From positions 1-5,867 of the forward strand of contig CALLAG010000033.1 in NCBI GenBank assembly GCA_938002705.1: a DNA stretch of 5,867 nt, given 5' to 3'. The DNA is from an uncultured Saprospiraceae bacterium (GTDB taxonomy: Bacteria; Bacteroidota; Bacteroidia; Chitinophagales; Saprospiraceae). This document shows, one piece after another, positions 1-5,769 of this stretch; position 1 is the first letter of the stretch, and each line of letters begins with the position of its first letter. Under the pieces are notes generated by a model that worked only from the letters and a program-made list of their open reading frames with translations, made no database searches and was not told the origin of the DNA. Position numbers and translations under genes: made by a program.

Positions 1-1
1 T

Positions 2-121
2 TCCCTAAATATTGTACGGGGGGGATATATAGATAGTACAGCTCTAAAAACTGACAAATGGGAATGGCATAAAAAATTAGGAGTATATGTGATCCTTTCT
101 AAATTGAAATGTAGTAGTTAG
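2..121 (+). CDS. C-terminal end of an unidentified, possibly outer-membrane, protein (partial)
   Basis: Reading from base 2, the frame is open for 39 codons up to a TAG at 119-121, so the gene begins outside the window. The peptide contains the stretches VRGGYIDSTALKTDKWEWHK and KLGVYVILSKLKC. The alternating aromatic/hydrophobic pattern close to the stop resembles the last strand of Bacteroidota outer-membrane beta-barrel proteins, but that is only a resemblance. The frame runs through a G7 homopolymer (18-24), where a sequencing error could shift it. Other frames here are closed quickly. A rho-independent terminator 104 bases downstream (225-257) is consistent with a + strand gene ending here. 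At this AT content a 39-codon open frame could also arise by chance, so confidence is moderate. Confidence 0.5.
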   Translation, partial: SLNIVRGGYIDSTALKTDKWEWHKKLGVYVILSKLKCSS

Positions 122-224
122 TCTTAATTTATATCATTAGATAATAAGTTAGCTGAATCTTTCCTATCTAGATAGAGTACTAATTGACCTAAATAGAGTG
201 GACTATTATGGAACTCAAAATACA

Positions 225-262
225 AAACCTCTTTAATCATTGATTTTAAAGAGGTTTCTTTT
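225..262 (+). terminator. Rho-independent terminator, strong 12-bp hairpin
   Basis: The arms 225-236 (AAACCTCTTTAA) and 246-257 are perfect 12-bp inverted complements around a 9-base loop. On the + strand the hairpin is followed by CTTTT. On the - strand the exit is also T-rich (TTTT-GTA-TTTT), so it could stop transcription both ways. Its most likely client is the + strand gene whose last codons are at 2-121. Confidence 0.75.
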
Positions 263-535
263 GATTCCGATAGTATCATGACGCTTTCATCGGATAAGTC
301 ATTACCACTTATAATATTTTTTTTTGATGTCAGGTAAGGCTGAATATGCTAACCATTTAGATTGCCTTAATGTAGGGCTACGATCAATTAATCACACAGA
401 CAATATTACATACTGAAGAAGTAAGGGGGGGTGCTTTATTTTAAGGACAGATTTACTTGAAAAAAAAGAAATGAAAAATATATATGGGGTGGGTGAAAGT
501 TATTATCTTTAAAAAGTAGACAAATAGTAGACAGG

Positions 536-575
536 AAAAACAAAACCCCCTTAAACATTAAGCTTAAGGAGGTTT
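536..575 (-). terminator. Rho-independent terminator of the tRNA-Arg gene
   Basis: Arms 543-554 and 564-575 form a 12-bp stem with a 9-base loop. Read on the - strand, the single non-Watson-Crick position is a permitted G-U pair; on the + strand it would be a C-A mismatch. Going out on the - strand, the stem runs into TTTT-G-TTTTT (545-536). The hairpin begins 5 bases past the 3' end of the tRNA. Orientation, wobble pair and U-tract all indicate termination of the - strand tRNA transcript. Confidence 0.85.
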
Positions 576-580
576 CTTAG

Positions 581-654
581 TGAACCCATCAGGATTCGAA
601 CCTGAGGCCTGCTCATTAGAAGTGAGCTGCTCTATCCAGCTGAGCTATGGGTCC
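581..654 (-). tRNA. tRNA-Arg, anticodon UCU
   Basis: The reverse complement folds into a complete 74-nt cloverleaf. It has a 7-bp acceptor stem (GGACCCA with TGGGTTC, one G-U pair), a 4-bp D stem (GCTC/GAGC), a 5-bp anticodon stem (GCTCA/TGAGC) with loop CTTCTAA, a 5-base variable loop, and a 5-bp T stem (TCAGG/CCTGA) with loop TTCGAAT. The anticodon TCT lies at + strand 618-620 and reads AGA and, by wobble, AGG. The discriminator base is A at 581. CCA is not encoded and must be added by tRNA nucleotidyltransferase. The gene appears to be a single-gene transcription unit with its own promoter box and terminator. Confidence 0.97.
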
Positions 655-671
655 ATTAATTTAATGGAGTG

Positions 672-679
672 CAAATATA
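672..679 (-). promoter_or_regulatory. Bacteroidota -7 promoter box (TATATTTG) for tRNA-Arg
   Basis: On the - strand the octamer TATATTTG matches the Bacteroidota primary sigma -7 consensus TAnnTTTG exactly. It lies 17 bases before the tRNA 5' end, which places initiation roughly 10-12 bases upstream of the mature tRNA. The -33 element at the usual 19-base spacing would be TTAC, a poor match to TTTG. The -7 assignment is good and the -33 is weak. Confidence 0.6.
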
Positions 680-924
680 CTATCTCCGACAATAATTTGT
701 AAGATTATTTTCACTTTTTAGCAAATCAGAGGATCAATCATAACTAACTGATAATCAGTCACTATACTGTGCAATGTCTGTTTTATAGCAAAATTGGAAA
801 TTATTAAATGTAGACATAGCCATATTTCAACAGTAATATTTCTCCAGTAAAAGCATAGTCGGATAGAATACAATACTTCTAAAACGCTTTATATTACAAG
901 CAAAATCATTACAAAATCCATTCT

Positions 925-1503
925 ATGACAAAGATGACCTTGGTTCTATCCTACCTACTATATGTAACAATATCTCTGCATGCACAACCTGAGAGCTATT
1001 ATAGAGATCTGCTCGCTACAGAGCTAAGGGGCACTACAGAGCATAAGGTAGAAGGAGGAAGAGTAGATATCATCACAGACCTATACGCTATAGAAGTCAA
1101 GCGGGCTTCGGACTGGAAGCATAGCATAGGGCAAGCATTATGGTATGGACTACAGACTAATAAAACGCCTGGCATTATTCTGATTATGAAAACTCAGGAT
1201 GATCGAAAGTACGGTATAAGATTACAATCCTCCCTTGATTATGCAGGTCTTAGTAATGTGAAAGTATGGTTCTATCCAGAAGATTTTGGAGCTAGTCTTA
1301 GTAAGGTGAACTCTATAGAACAAAGCTATAAACAAAAGAATAATCTTACCCGATCACGTAATGGTGGTTGCACTTATTGGGTGAATACGGGCAGCAAGAA
1401 AAAAACAAGGCATAACCAATCTTGCAGATGGTATAATAACACTAAGAAGGGTCGATGTGCTGATACTAAAGAAGGGAGTGCATGTGGCCAATGTGGCGGA
1501 TAA
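925..1503 (+). CDS. Secreted PD-(D/E)XK nuclease-like protein with Cys-rich C-terminal tail
   Basis: This 192-residue protein has a Sec-type signal peptide (about residues 1-20, ending LHAQ), so it is probably exported. Residues about 24-122 carry a pattern typical of the PD-(D/E)XK nuclease fold: E33 in the first helix, GGRVD with D48, IEVK with E57 and K59, then Q70-x3-Y74, like the QxxxY motif of RecB/Cas4-type nucleases. The linker (about 123-146) is polar. The tail (about 147-192) contains YWVNT, RHNQSCRWYNNTKKGRC and ACGQCGG, with C167, C178, C187, C190 and H163 as possible metal ligands; C149 is extra. I recognise this tail as recurring in other bacterial exported or nuclease-associated proteins, but know of no assigned function. 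An ATG at 934 (residue 4) is an alternative start; 925 keeps a Lys in the signal n-region. No Shine-Dalgarno sequence is seen. The gene stands alone and ends at a shared terminator. The nuclease role is inferred from motifs only. Confidence 0.85.
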   Translation: MTKMTLVLSYLLYVTISLHAQPESYYRDLLATELRGTTEHKVEGGRVDIITDLYAIEVKRASDWKHSIGQALWYGLQTNKTPGIILIMKTQDDRKYGIRLQSSLDYAGLSNVKVWFYPEDFGASLSKVNSIEQSYKQKNNLTRSRNGGCTYWVNTGSKKKTRHNQSCRWYNNTKKGRCADTKEGSACGQCGG

Positions 1504-1552
1504 TCAGATAGTCTTCATTCCGGTTATTGAAACTTAGAATACTACGAATAAA

Positions 1553-1594
1553 AAAGCACGCTAAGGATCTTATCTCGTAGCGTGCTTTCTTTTT
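1553..1594. terminator. Bidirectional rho-independent terminator between convergent genes
   Basis: Arms 1553-1563 (AAAGCACGCTA) and 1578-1588 are perfect 11-bp complements with a 14-base loop. The + strand side is followed by CTTTTT (1589-1594). The - strand side exits into TTTTTTATT (1555 down to 1547). It sits between the convergent genes ending at 1503 (+) and 1618 (-), so it probably terminates both. Confidence 0.88.
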
Positions 1595-1617
1595 ATTGCA
1601 ATTCTTATTATATCTCT

Positions 1618-2178
1618 TTATTGTTTCTCTCCAGATATCCCGCAAGCATCCATTATCGTTAACGGCATACCATAGATTTCTACTATCACATCTAAATTTA
1701 ATGTTGCTGTTAAGGATTGATCACCATTAGTCATCATAGCCACGCCTACAGCAGTTACATCTCCGGGTAATTCTCCTGAAAGAATAGGAATTGGGACATT
1801 AGTTAATTCTTGCATCAGTATAAGTTCATTACCTTCTACCGTTCCAGCAATAGCTAAAGGAAAACCATCAACGATTAACTCGAGAATTATATCACTTTTA
1901 ATATCGGAATCAAGCCCTTCTATTATTGTAAATTGTATAGAATCATTAGACAAAGCCTCTAATGAACCTGGACAGGTAAAAACTCCTAAGAAGGTCCCAA
2001 GAAACTTATCTCGAGCATAGACACAATCACCTGACACAGTTGCATTTACATCATAGTTCTCTCCTTCTGGATCAGTACAACCCGTCACCTCATCTCCACA
2101 TGAGCCACATAATAAAACAACGATAGTAGAAAAAAGTAATATTTGAATAATGCTTTTAAAATTCATAGCCATATACAT
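1618..2178 (-). CDS. Small lipoprotein with a GCTDP...NY...C motif, function unknown
   Basis: The product is up to 186 residues. A hydrophobic segment (residues 10-23) leads to LCGSC, a type II signal peptide with C27 as the likely lipidated cysteine. Cys at -3 is unusual for a lipobox, but Gly-Ser at -2/-1 is normal. Acidic residues right after it (GDE) resemble Bacteroidota surface-export signals, which is an inference. Residues 33-52 carry GCTDPEGENYDVNATVSGDC, a short Cys-bounded motif common in extracellular Bacteroidota proteins. The rest (about 56-186) looks like a beta-rich domain starting DKFLGTFLGVFTC, with C69 and C179 possibly paired. Three in-frame ATGs lie at the 5' end (residues 1, 3, 5). 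The third (MNFKSII, at 2164-2166) gives the most normal signal peptide and may be the true start. The gene is divergent from ribB and shares the terminator at 1553-1588. I do not recognise a function. Confidence 0.88.
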   Translation of the reverse strand: MYMAMNFKSIIQILLFSTIVVLLCGSCGDEVTGCTDPEGENYDVNATVSGDCVYARDKFLGTFLGVFTCPGSLEALSNDSIQFTIIEGLDSDIKSDIILELIVDGFPLAIAGTVEGNELILMQELTNVPIPILSGELPGDVTAVGVAMMTNGDQSLTATLNLDVIVEIYGMPLTIMDACGISGEKQ

Positions 2179-2326
2179 TTTGATATAAAATCAATATTAC
2201 TTAGAAATATCAATATTCTGCTCATAAACAATAGTTAAATAAGGCAGTTATAGGGATATAATACTATTTGAAGAAGCAATCTTAGTAATGAGGGTCTAAT
2301 AATCTCGACTATTTCGATTATGCTGC

Positions 2327-2334
2327 TAATTTTG
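2327..2334 (+). promoter_or_regulatory. Possible -7 promoter box (TAATTTTG) for the ribB gene train
   Basis: TAATTTTG matches TAnnTTTG exactly and ends 20 bases before the ribB ATG, implying a 5' leader of only about 15 bases. The -33 element at 19-base spacing (CTCG, 2304-2307) matches TTTG poorly. The intergenic region 2179-2354 shows no FMN riboswitch-like sequence, and with so short a leader there is no room for one. So if this promoter is right, riboflavin control by an FMN riboswitch is unlikely here. Confidence 0.4.
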
Positions 2335-2354
2335 CAACTTAACCATCCATAATA

Positions 2355-3497
2355 ATGAAGGCAGAGGATATCCAATTTAATACAATAGAAGAAGCTGTTG
2401 CTGATATAAAAGCAGGTAAGGTCATTATAGTCGTAGATGACGAAGATAGAGAGAATGAAGGTGACTTTATATGTGCTGCTGAGAAGGTGACACCTGAGAT
2501 CGTTAACTTCATGGCGACTCACGGTAGAGGTCTTATATGTACTCCAGTAACTCAAGCAAGAGCCGCAGAGTTAGCCTTATCTAAGATGGTAAGTAGTAAT
2601 ACAGCATTACATGAGACAGCATTTACAGTATCTATAGACCTTATCGGTCAAGGTTGCTCTACAGGTATCTCAGCTTACGACAGATCCACAGGCATCAAGG
2701 CTATAGTCAATAACGAGACCAAAGCAAGCGATTACGCAAGACCAGGTCATATATTTCCACTTATAGCAGAAGACGGTGGTGTCCTTAAGAGAACGGGGCA
2801 TACTGAAGCAGCGATAGATCTAGCGACTATGGCTGGACTCTACCCTGCAGGGACACTCGTAGAAATCCTCAATGAAGATGGAACAATGGCAAGATTGCCG
2901 CAGCTGACAGTATTGGCCAAAAAATTCGGTCTCAAGCTTATCTCTATTAAGGACTTAGTGGCTTTCAGAATGAAAACTGAAAGATTGGTAGAAGAAAAAG
3001 TGAGAGTAGAATTCGAAAATGACTACGGGAAGTTTGATATAATAGCATTCAAAGAAATCATATCTAATCAGACCCACCTCGCTATAACTAAAGGAGAATG
3101 GACTAAAGATGAGCCAGTTCTCACGCGTGTACATTCATCTACTAATACAGGTGACATCCTGGGATCTCTCTTATTAGGATACGGAAAAATACTGCATGAA
3201 ACACTTGAGAAAATATCCAAGGAAGGCAAAGGCATATTACTATACTTAAGAAATACAGAAGATGATCATTCTCTTATGAGCACCTTAGAAGCCCTCAAGG
3301 AACAACAAGCTAATGGAGAAGCAATTAACCCTAATAGTATTAACTTACTCACGCAACAACATAGAGACCTGGGGATAGGAGCACAGATACTCAGCGAATT
3401 AGGCGTAGGAAAGATCCGATTACTCACTAATCATCCGAGAAAAAGAGTAGGCCTTATAGGCTATGGACTAGAGATAGTAGAGAATGTGCCTATCTAA
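2355..3497 (+). CDS. ribB: 3,4-dihydroxy-2-butanone 4-phosphate synthase fused to a degenerate GTP cyclohydrolase II domain (RibBX-like)
   Basis: The N-terminal domain (about 1-205) converts ribulose 5-phosphate to formate and 3,4-dihydroxy-2-butanone 4-phosphate, the four-carbon precursor of riboflavin. Its motifs are intact: DDEDRENEGDF (28-38, acidic Mg site), CSTGISAYDR (101-110), RPGHIFPL (129-136), RTGHTE (146-151) and NEDGTMAR (173-180). The C-terminal domain (about 208-380) aligns to GTP cyclohydrolase II along its length, including GDILGSL, GKGILLYLR, DLGIGAQIL, RLLTNHPRK and GYGLEIVENVPI. However, the three zinc cysteines of active enzymes are replaced: VHSEC is VHSST (T263) and LRCDCG is LLLGYG (L274, Y276). 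The RQEGR loop is also lost (RNTED, 299-303). The domain is therefore probably not a cyclohydrolase, as in RibBX-type proteins; a separate RibA would be needed elsewhere. The length (380) is close to normal RibBA. It is the first gene of a tight + strand train. Confidence 0.96.
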   Translation: MKAEDIQFNTIEEAVADIKAGKVIIVVDDEDRENEGDFICAAEKVTPEIVNFMATHGRGLICTPVTQARAAELALSKMVSSNTALHETAFTVSIDLIGQGCSTGISAYDRSTGIKAIVNNETKASDYARPGHIFPLIAEDGGVLKRTGHTEAAIDLATMAGLYPAGTLVEILNEDGTMARLPQLTVLAKKFGLKLISIKDLVAFRMKTERLVEEKVRVEFENDYGKFDIIAFKEIISNQTHLAITKGEWTKDEPVLTRVHSSTNTGDILGSLLLGYGKILHETLEKISKEGKGILLYLRNTEDDHSLMSTLEALKEQQANGEAINPNSINLLTQQHRDLGIGAQILSELGVGKIRLLTNHPRKRVGLIGYGLEIVENVPI

Positions 3498-3517
3498 TAC
3501 CACTTAAATAACAGCTT

Positions 3518-3955
3518 ATGCCTAATCCAGATATTATCGCCCAAGCCATGTATGCCAAAGACAGCTACAGCCAGTGGTTAGGTATCAATATTCTGGAAAC
3601 TAAGAAAGGATACTGTCGAGCAGAAATGACTGTCCGAGAAGAAATGACCAATGGATTTAAGATAGCTCATGGAGGCATTACTTATAGCTTAGCGGATAGT
3701 GCACTTGCATTTGCTTCCAATGCTGAAGGGCGACTCGCTGTATCTATAGAGACCAGTATATCACATACTCAAGCGGTCCATATAGCTGATGTTATTACTG
3801 CTGAGGCTACAGTTATGAATAGCTCACCTAAGCTTGCCATTTATGATGTAAAAATCACTAATCAGAATAATGAAGTAGTCGCATTATTCAAAGGAACAGT
3901 CTATCGTAAATCTGATGATTGGGATACAATAATTAAAAACGACATTAATCTATAG
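3518..3955 (+). CDS. paaI: PaaI-type hotdog-fold acyl-CoA thioesterase
   Basis: This 145-residue cytoplasmic protein has a single hotdog domain. It would hydrolyse acyl- or aryl-CoA thioesters to free acid and CoA. The family signature runs from EMTNGFKIAHGG through SLADSALAFASN: N45, the HGG at 51-53, and D60, which corresponds to the catalytic Asp of E. coli PaaI. It continues with SIETSISHTQ, then the strand IYDVKITNQNNEVVALFKGT. Length and spacing fit PaaI (about 140 residues). No other phenylacetate (paa) genes are in view, so its substrate here may be general; the name reflects family, not proven substrate. It starts 20 bases after ribB. An internal ATG at residue 11 is an alternative start, but the upstream one fits the gene spacing. 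No Shine-Dalgarno sequence is seen. Confidence 0.92.
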   Translation: MPNPDIIAQAMYAKDSYSQWLGINILETKKGYCRAEMTVREEMTNGFKIAHGGITYSLADSALAFASNAEGRLAVSIETSISHTQAVHIADVITAEATVMNSSPKLAIYDVKITNQNNEVVALFKGTVYRKSDDWDTIIKNDINL

Positions 3956-3957
3956 CT

Positions 3958-4803
3958 ATGAATAAACTTATCTATTGTCTCATAATACTTAGCATGGCAG
4001 GCATGCTGAATGCTCAAAAATATCCGATCCCTACTCTCGACTGGGATGCACTATCAGAGACTAAGCCATGGGAGAAGACTGAAGACTGGTCCGTTATACC
4101 TAAGAAGGTTACACCAGGTGATCATACTCATATGCCATCATCAGATGCTATTATACTATTCGATGGTAGCAATCTGGATCAGTGGCAGAAACCAACTTAC
4201 GGCATCCCTGCTGACTACGCTGGCACTAAAGCTACAGTGATGAATGCCACTTACGAAAAACATGCTGGGTCACCTCCAGAATGGATCATCAAAGATGGAG
4301 TCATAGAAGTCAAACCCGGCGGCGGTAATCTACAGACTAAGCAATCATTCGGTGATGTGCAGCTACATATAGAATGGCTATCACCCGTAGATAAAGAGAA
4401 AAAAGGCCAGATGTATAGTAACAGTGGTGTCTTCTTTATGGGCATCTATGAGTTACAAGTATTAAACTCTTACGAAAACGAAACCTACTCTAATGGCCAA
4501 GCAGGAGCTGTCTATAAGCAGTCACCACCATTGGTTAATGCTTCCAGACCTCCAGGACAGTGGCAAGCATATGACATCATATTCAATGCGCCAAAATTCG
4601 ATACTGAAGGTAATTGTATACAGAAAGCCCGTATTACCGCCTTTCATAATGGTATTCTTATACAAAACAACTATGAACTTGATGGGCCGACATTTTATAT
4701 TGGAGAAGCTGAGTACTTTGCACACGAAGCCAAGATGCCACTGCTCCTTCAGGATCATGGTGACAAGGTGAAATTTAGAAATATTTGGATCAGAGAATTA
4801 TAA
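3958..4803 (+). CDS. Secreted DUF1080 (3-keto-disaccharide hydrolase-like) protein
   Basis: The 281-residue product has a signal peptide (residues 1-20, ending LNAQ), so it acts in the periplasm or outside the cell. A Trp-rich segment follows (about 25-60). The DUF1080 domain then starts at AIILFDGSNLDQWQ (64-77) and runs to the end. It includes EWIIKDGVIEVKPGGGNLQT, FGDVQLHIEW (131-140), NSGVFFMGIYELQVLNSYEN (155-174), GAVYKQSPPLVNASRPPGQW (183-202), ITAFHNGILIQNN (226-238) and the terminal PLLLQDHGDKVKFRNIWI. The family has a concanavalin-like beta-sandwich fold. Some members hydrolyse 3-keto-glycosides, while many are untested. The Glu in YELQVLNS and the His in QDHG are conserved and are plausible active-site residues by inference. 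The gene starts 2 bases after paaI, so it is probably co-transcribed and perhaps translationally coupled. Exact substrate unknown. Confidence 0.94.
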   Translation: MNKLIYCLIILSMAGMLNAQKYPIPTLDWDALSETKPWEKTEDWSVIPKKVTPGDHTHMPSSDAIILFDGSNLDQWQKPTYGIPADYAGTKATVMNATYEKHAGSPPEWIIKDGVIEVKPGGGNLQTKQSFGDVQLHIEWLSPVDKEKKGQMYSNSGVFFMGIYELQVLNSYENETYSNGQAGAVYKQSPPLVNASRPPGQWQAYDIIFNAPKFDTEGNCIQKARITAFHNGILIQNNYELDGPTFYIGEAEYFAHEAKMPLLLQDHGDKVKFRNIWIREL

Positions 4804-4807
4804 CAAG

Positions 4808-5767
4808 ATGAAAAAACACTTACTACATGCTTTACTTTTCTTATTAAGTATAAATATCTACGGACAGTCTACTATAGAAGGTAGCTTCATGGTAGATAAT
4901 ACTGAGAAGTCTTACGCATTATACATACCTCAAGATTATGACCCTACCATAGCTAATCCTATGATGCTGGGCTTACACCCACTTAATGTCAATAGATGGG
5001 ATGCTGTATCATGGAGAGATACACTTGTACAATTTGCTGAGAGCAATAAGTTATTATTAGTATGCCCGGATGGAGGTCCTGATGGTAGAGTCGATGATCC
5101 TATAGATACCCTGTTTACCTCTATGCTCGTAGACTCTATAGCTCAATGGTATAATATAGATGAGGAAGAGAAATACATAATGGGATTCTCATGGGGTGGC
5201 AGGACGACATATACTTATGGACTGAGAAGAACACAAGATTTCAAAGGGCTATTAGCTATAGGTGCTGCTGTAGATCTATCAGTCATAGAAGATGTATTAC
5301 CTATGGCTCAGGATCAAGCCATATATGTGCTTCATGGCAATCAAGACGCCGTAGGTGTGAGGTATACACCTATTGTCAATGCATTAGAGGATAACGGTGC
5401 ATGTGTGGAGACACTACTTCTTACAGGAGTAGGACACACCATAGACTTTCCTGATCGCAATAACTTACTGACTGAGGCTTATAATTCATTAAGAAATTCC
5501 AACTGTGGATTAAGCTCTACATCTGACACATATAATGATAAATCAGAAATCTACATCACGCCTAATCCTAATAGTGGCAGATTCTTAGTAGAAAACTTAA
5601 ATGATACGCAACTAAGCACTATAGCCATCTACAACTCCATAGGTCAAAGTATAAATTACTCGATCAGAGGTAATAGTATCGTAATAGAAGAAAATAAAAA
5701 AGGCATCTATTACTTAGCTTATATAGTCGATACCAAAAAGAAGGTAGAAAAAGTTGCAGTCTATTAA
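4808..5767 (+). CDS. T9SS-exported alpha/beta-hydrolase (esterase-like)
   Basis: The 319-residue precursor has a signal peptide (1-20, ending IYGQ). Its catalytic domain (about 22-232) resembles esterases of the PHB depolymerase/feruloyl esterase/LpqC type. The nucleophile elbow is GFSWGG (S128), the acid is probably D180 in LHGNQD, and the histidine is H210 in GVGH. YALYIPQDYD (36-45) is the usual first strand. The oxyanion loop reads GLHPLN (55-60), with Pro where related enzymes usually have Gly. Residues 248-319 form a type A T9SS sorting domain: ITPNPNSGRF (250-259), AIYNSIGQ (273-280) and the final KGIYYLAYIVDTKKKVEKVA. The protein should thus cross the outer membrane through T9SS and be released or surface-anchored. 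It begins 4 bases after the DUF1080 gene. Together they suggest hydrolysis of external polysaccharide or its ester groups, which is inference. Substrate unknown. Confidence 0.94.
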   Translation: MKKHLLHALLFLLSINIYGQSTIEGSFMVDNTEKSYALYIPQDYDPTIANPMMLGLHPLNVNRWDAVSWRDTLVQFAESNKLLLVCPDGGPDGRVDDPIDTLFTSMLVDSIAQWYNIDEEEKYIMGFSWGGRTTYTYGLRRTQDFKGLLAIGAAVDLSVIEDVLPMAQDQAIYVLHGNQDAVGVRYTPIVNALEDNGACVETLLLTGVGHTIDFPDRNNLLTEAYNSLRNSNCGLSSTSDTYNDKSEIYITPNPNSGRFLVENLNDTQLSTIAIYNSIGQSINYSIRGNSIVIEENKKGIYYLAYIVDTKKKVEKVAVY

Positions 5768-5769
5768 TT

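Larger units (their letters stand above)
122..580. other. 459-base intergenic region with no supported gene
   Basis: Apart from the hairpins at 225-257 and 543-575, I find no coding signal. The longest ATG-initiated + strand frames I read are a 29-codon ORF (327-416) and a 13-codon ORF (472-513), with no recognisable sequence. Other visible items are a perfect 12-bp palindrome (CTATCTAGATAG, 164-175), a 6-bp inverted pair (TCCGAT 266-271 with ATCGGA 289-294), a T9 run (317-325), a G7 run (425-431) and a short direct repeat (AGTAGACA at 515-522 and 526-533). None is enough for a named element. The stretch could be decayed sequence next to the tRNA gene. Confidence 0.6.

Noticed and set aside
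164..175. Perfect 12-bp palindrome CTATCTAGATAG
   Set aside because: It is a single AT-rich copy with no promoter or regulator gene next to it; I cannot support an operator call.
327..416. 29-codon ATG ORF on the + strand between the two hairpins
   Set aside because: It is short and has no recognisable motif or start signal; its length is expected by chance.
515..533. Short direct repeat AGTAGACA twice, near the tRNA terminator
   Set aside because: Two 8-base copies are too little to call a repeat array, an attachment site or recombinase arm sites, and no integrase is present.
653..667. 7-bp inverted repeat CCATTAA-T-TTAATGG at the tRNA 5' border
   Set aside because: It is AT-rich, partly inside the tRNA acceptor stem, and without a U-tract; it is probably coincidental.
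2235..2555. 106-codon - strand ORF overlapping the start of ribB
   Set aside because: It lies antisense to the conserved RibB N-terminus and its peptide has no recognisable domain; it is a shadow of the real gene.
4010..4771. Several 64-92 codon ORFs on both strands within the DUF1080 gene
   Set aside because: The main frame is conserved along its full length and these have no recognisable domains; they are shadows.
5191..5394. 67-codon + strand ORF inside the esterase
   Set aside because: It overlaps the catalytic Ser region of a well-supported gene and shows no domain.
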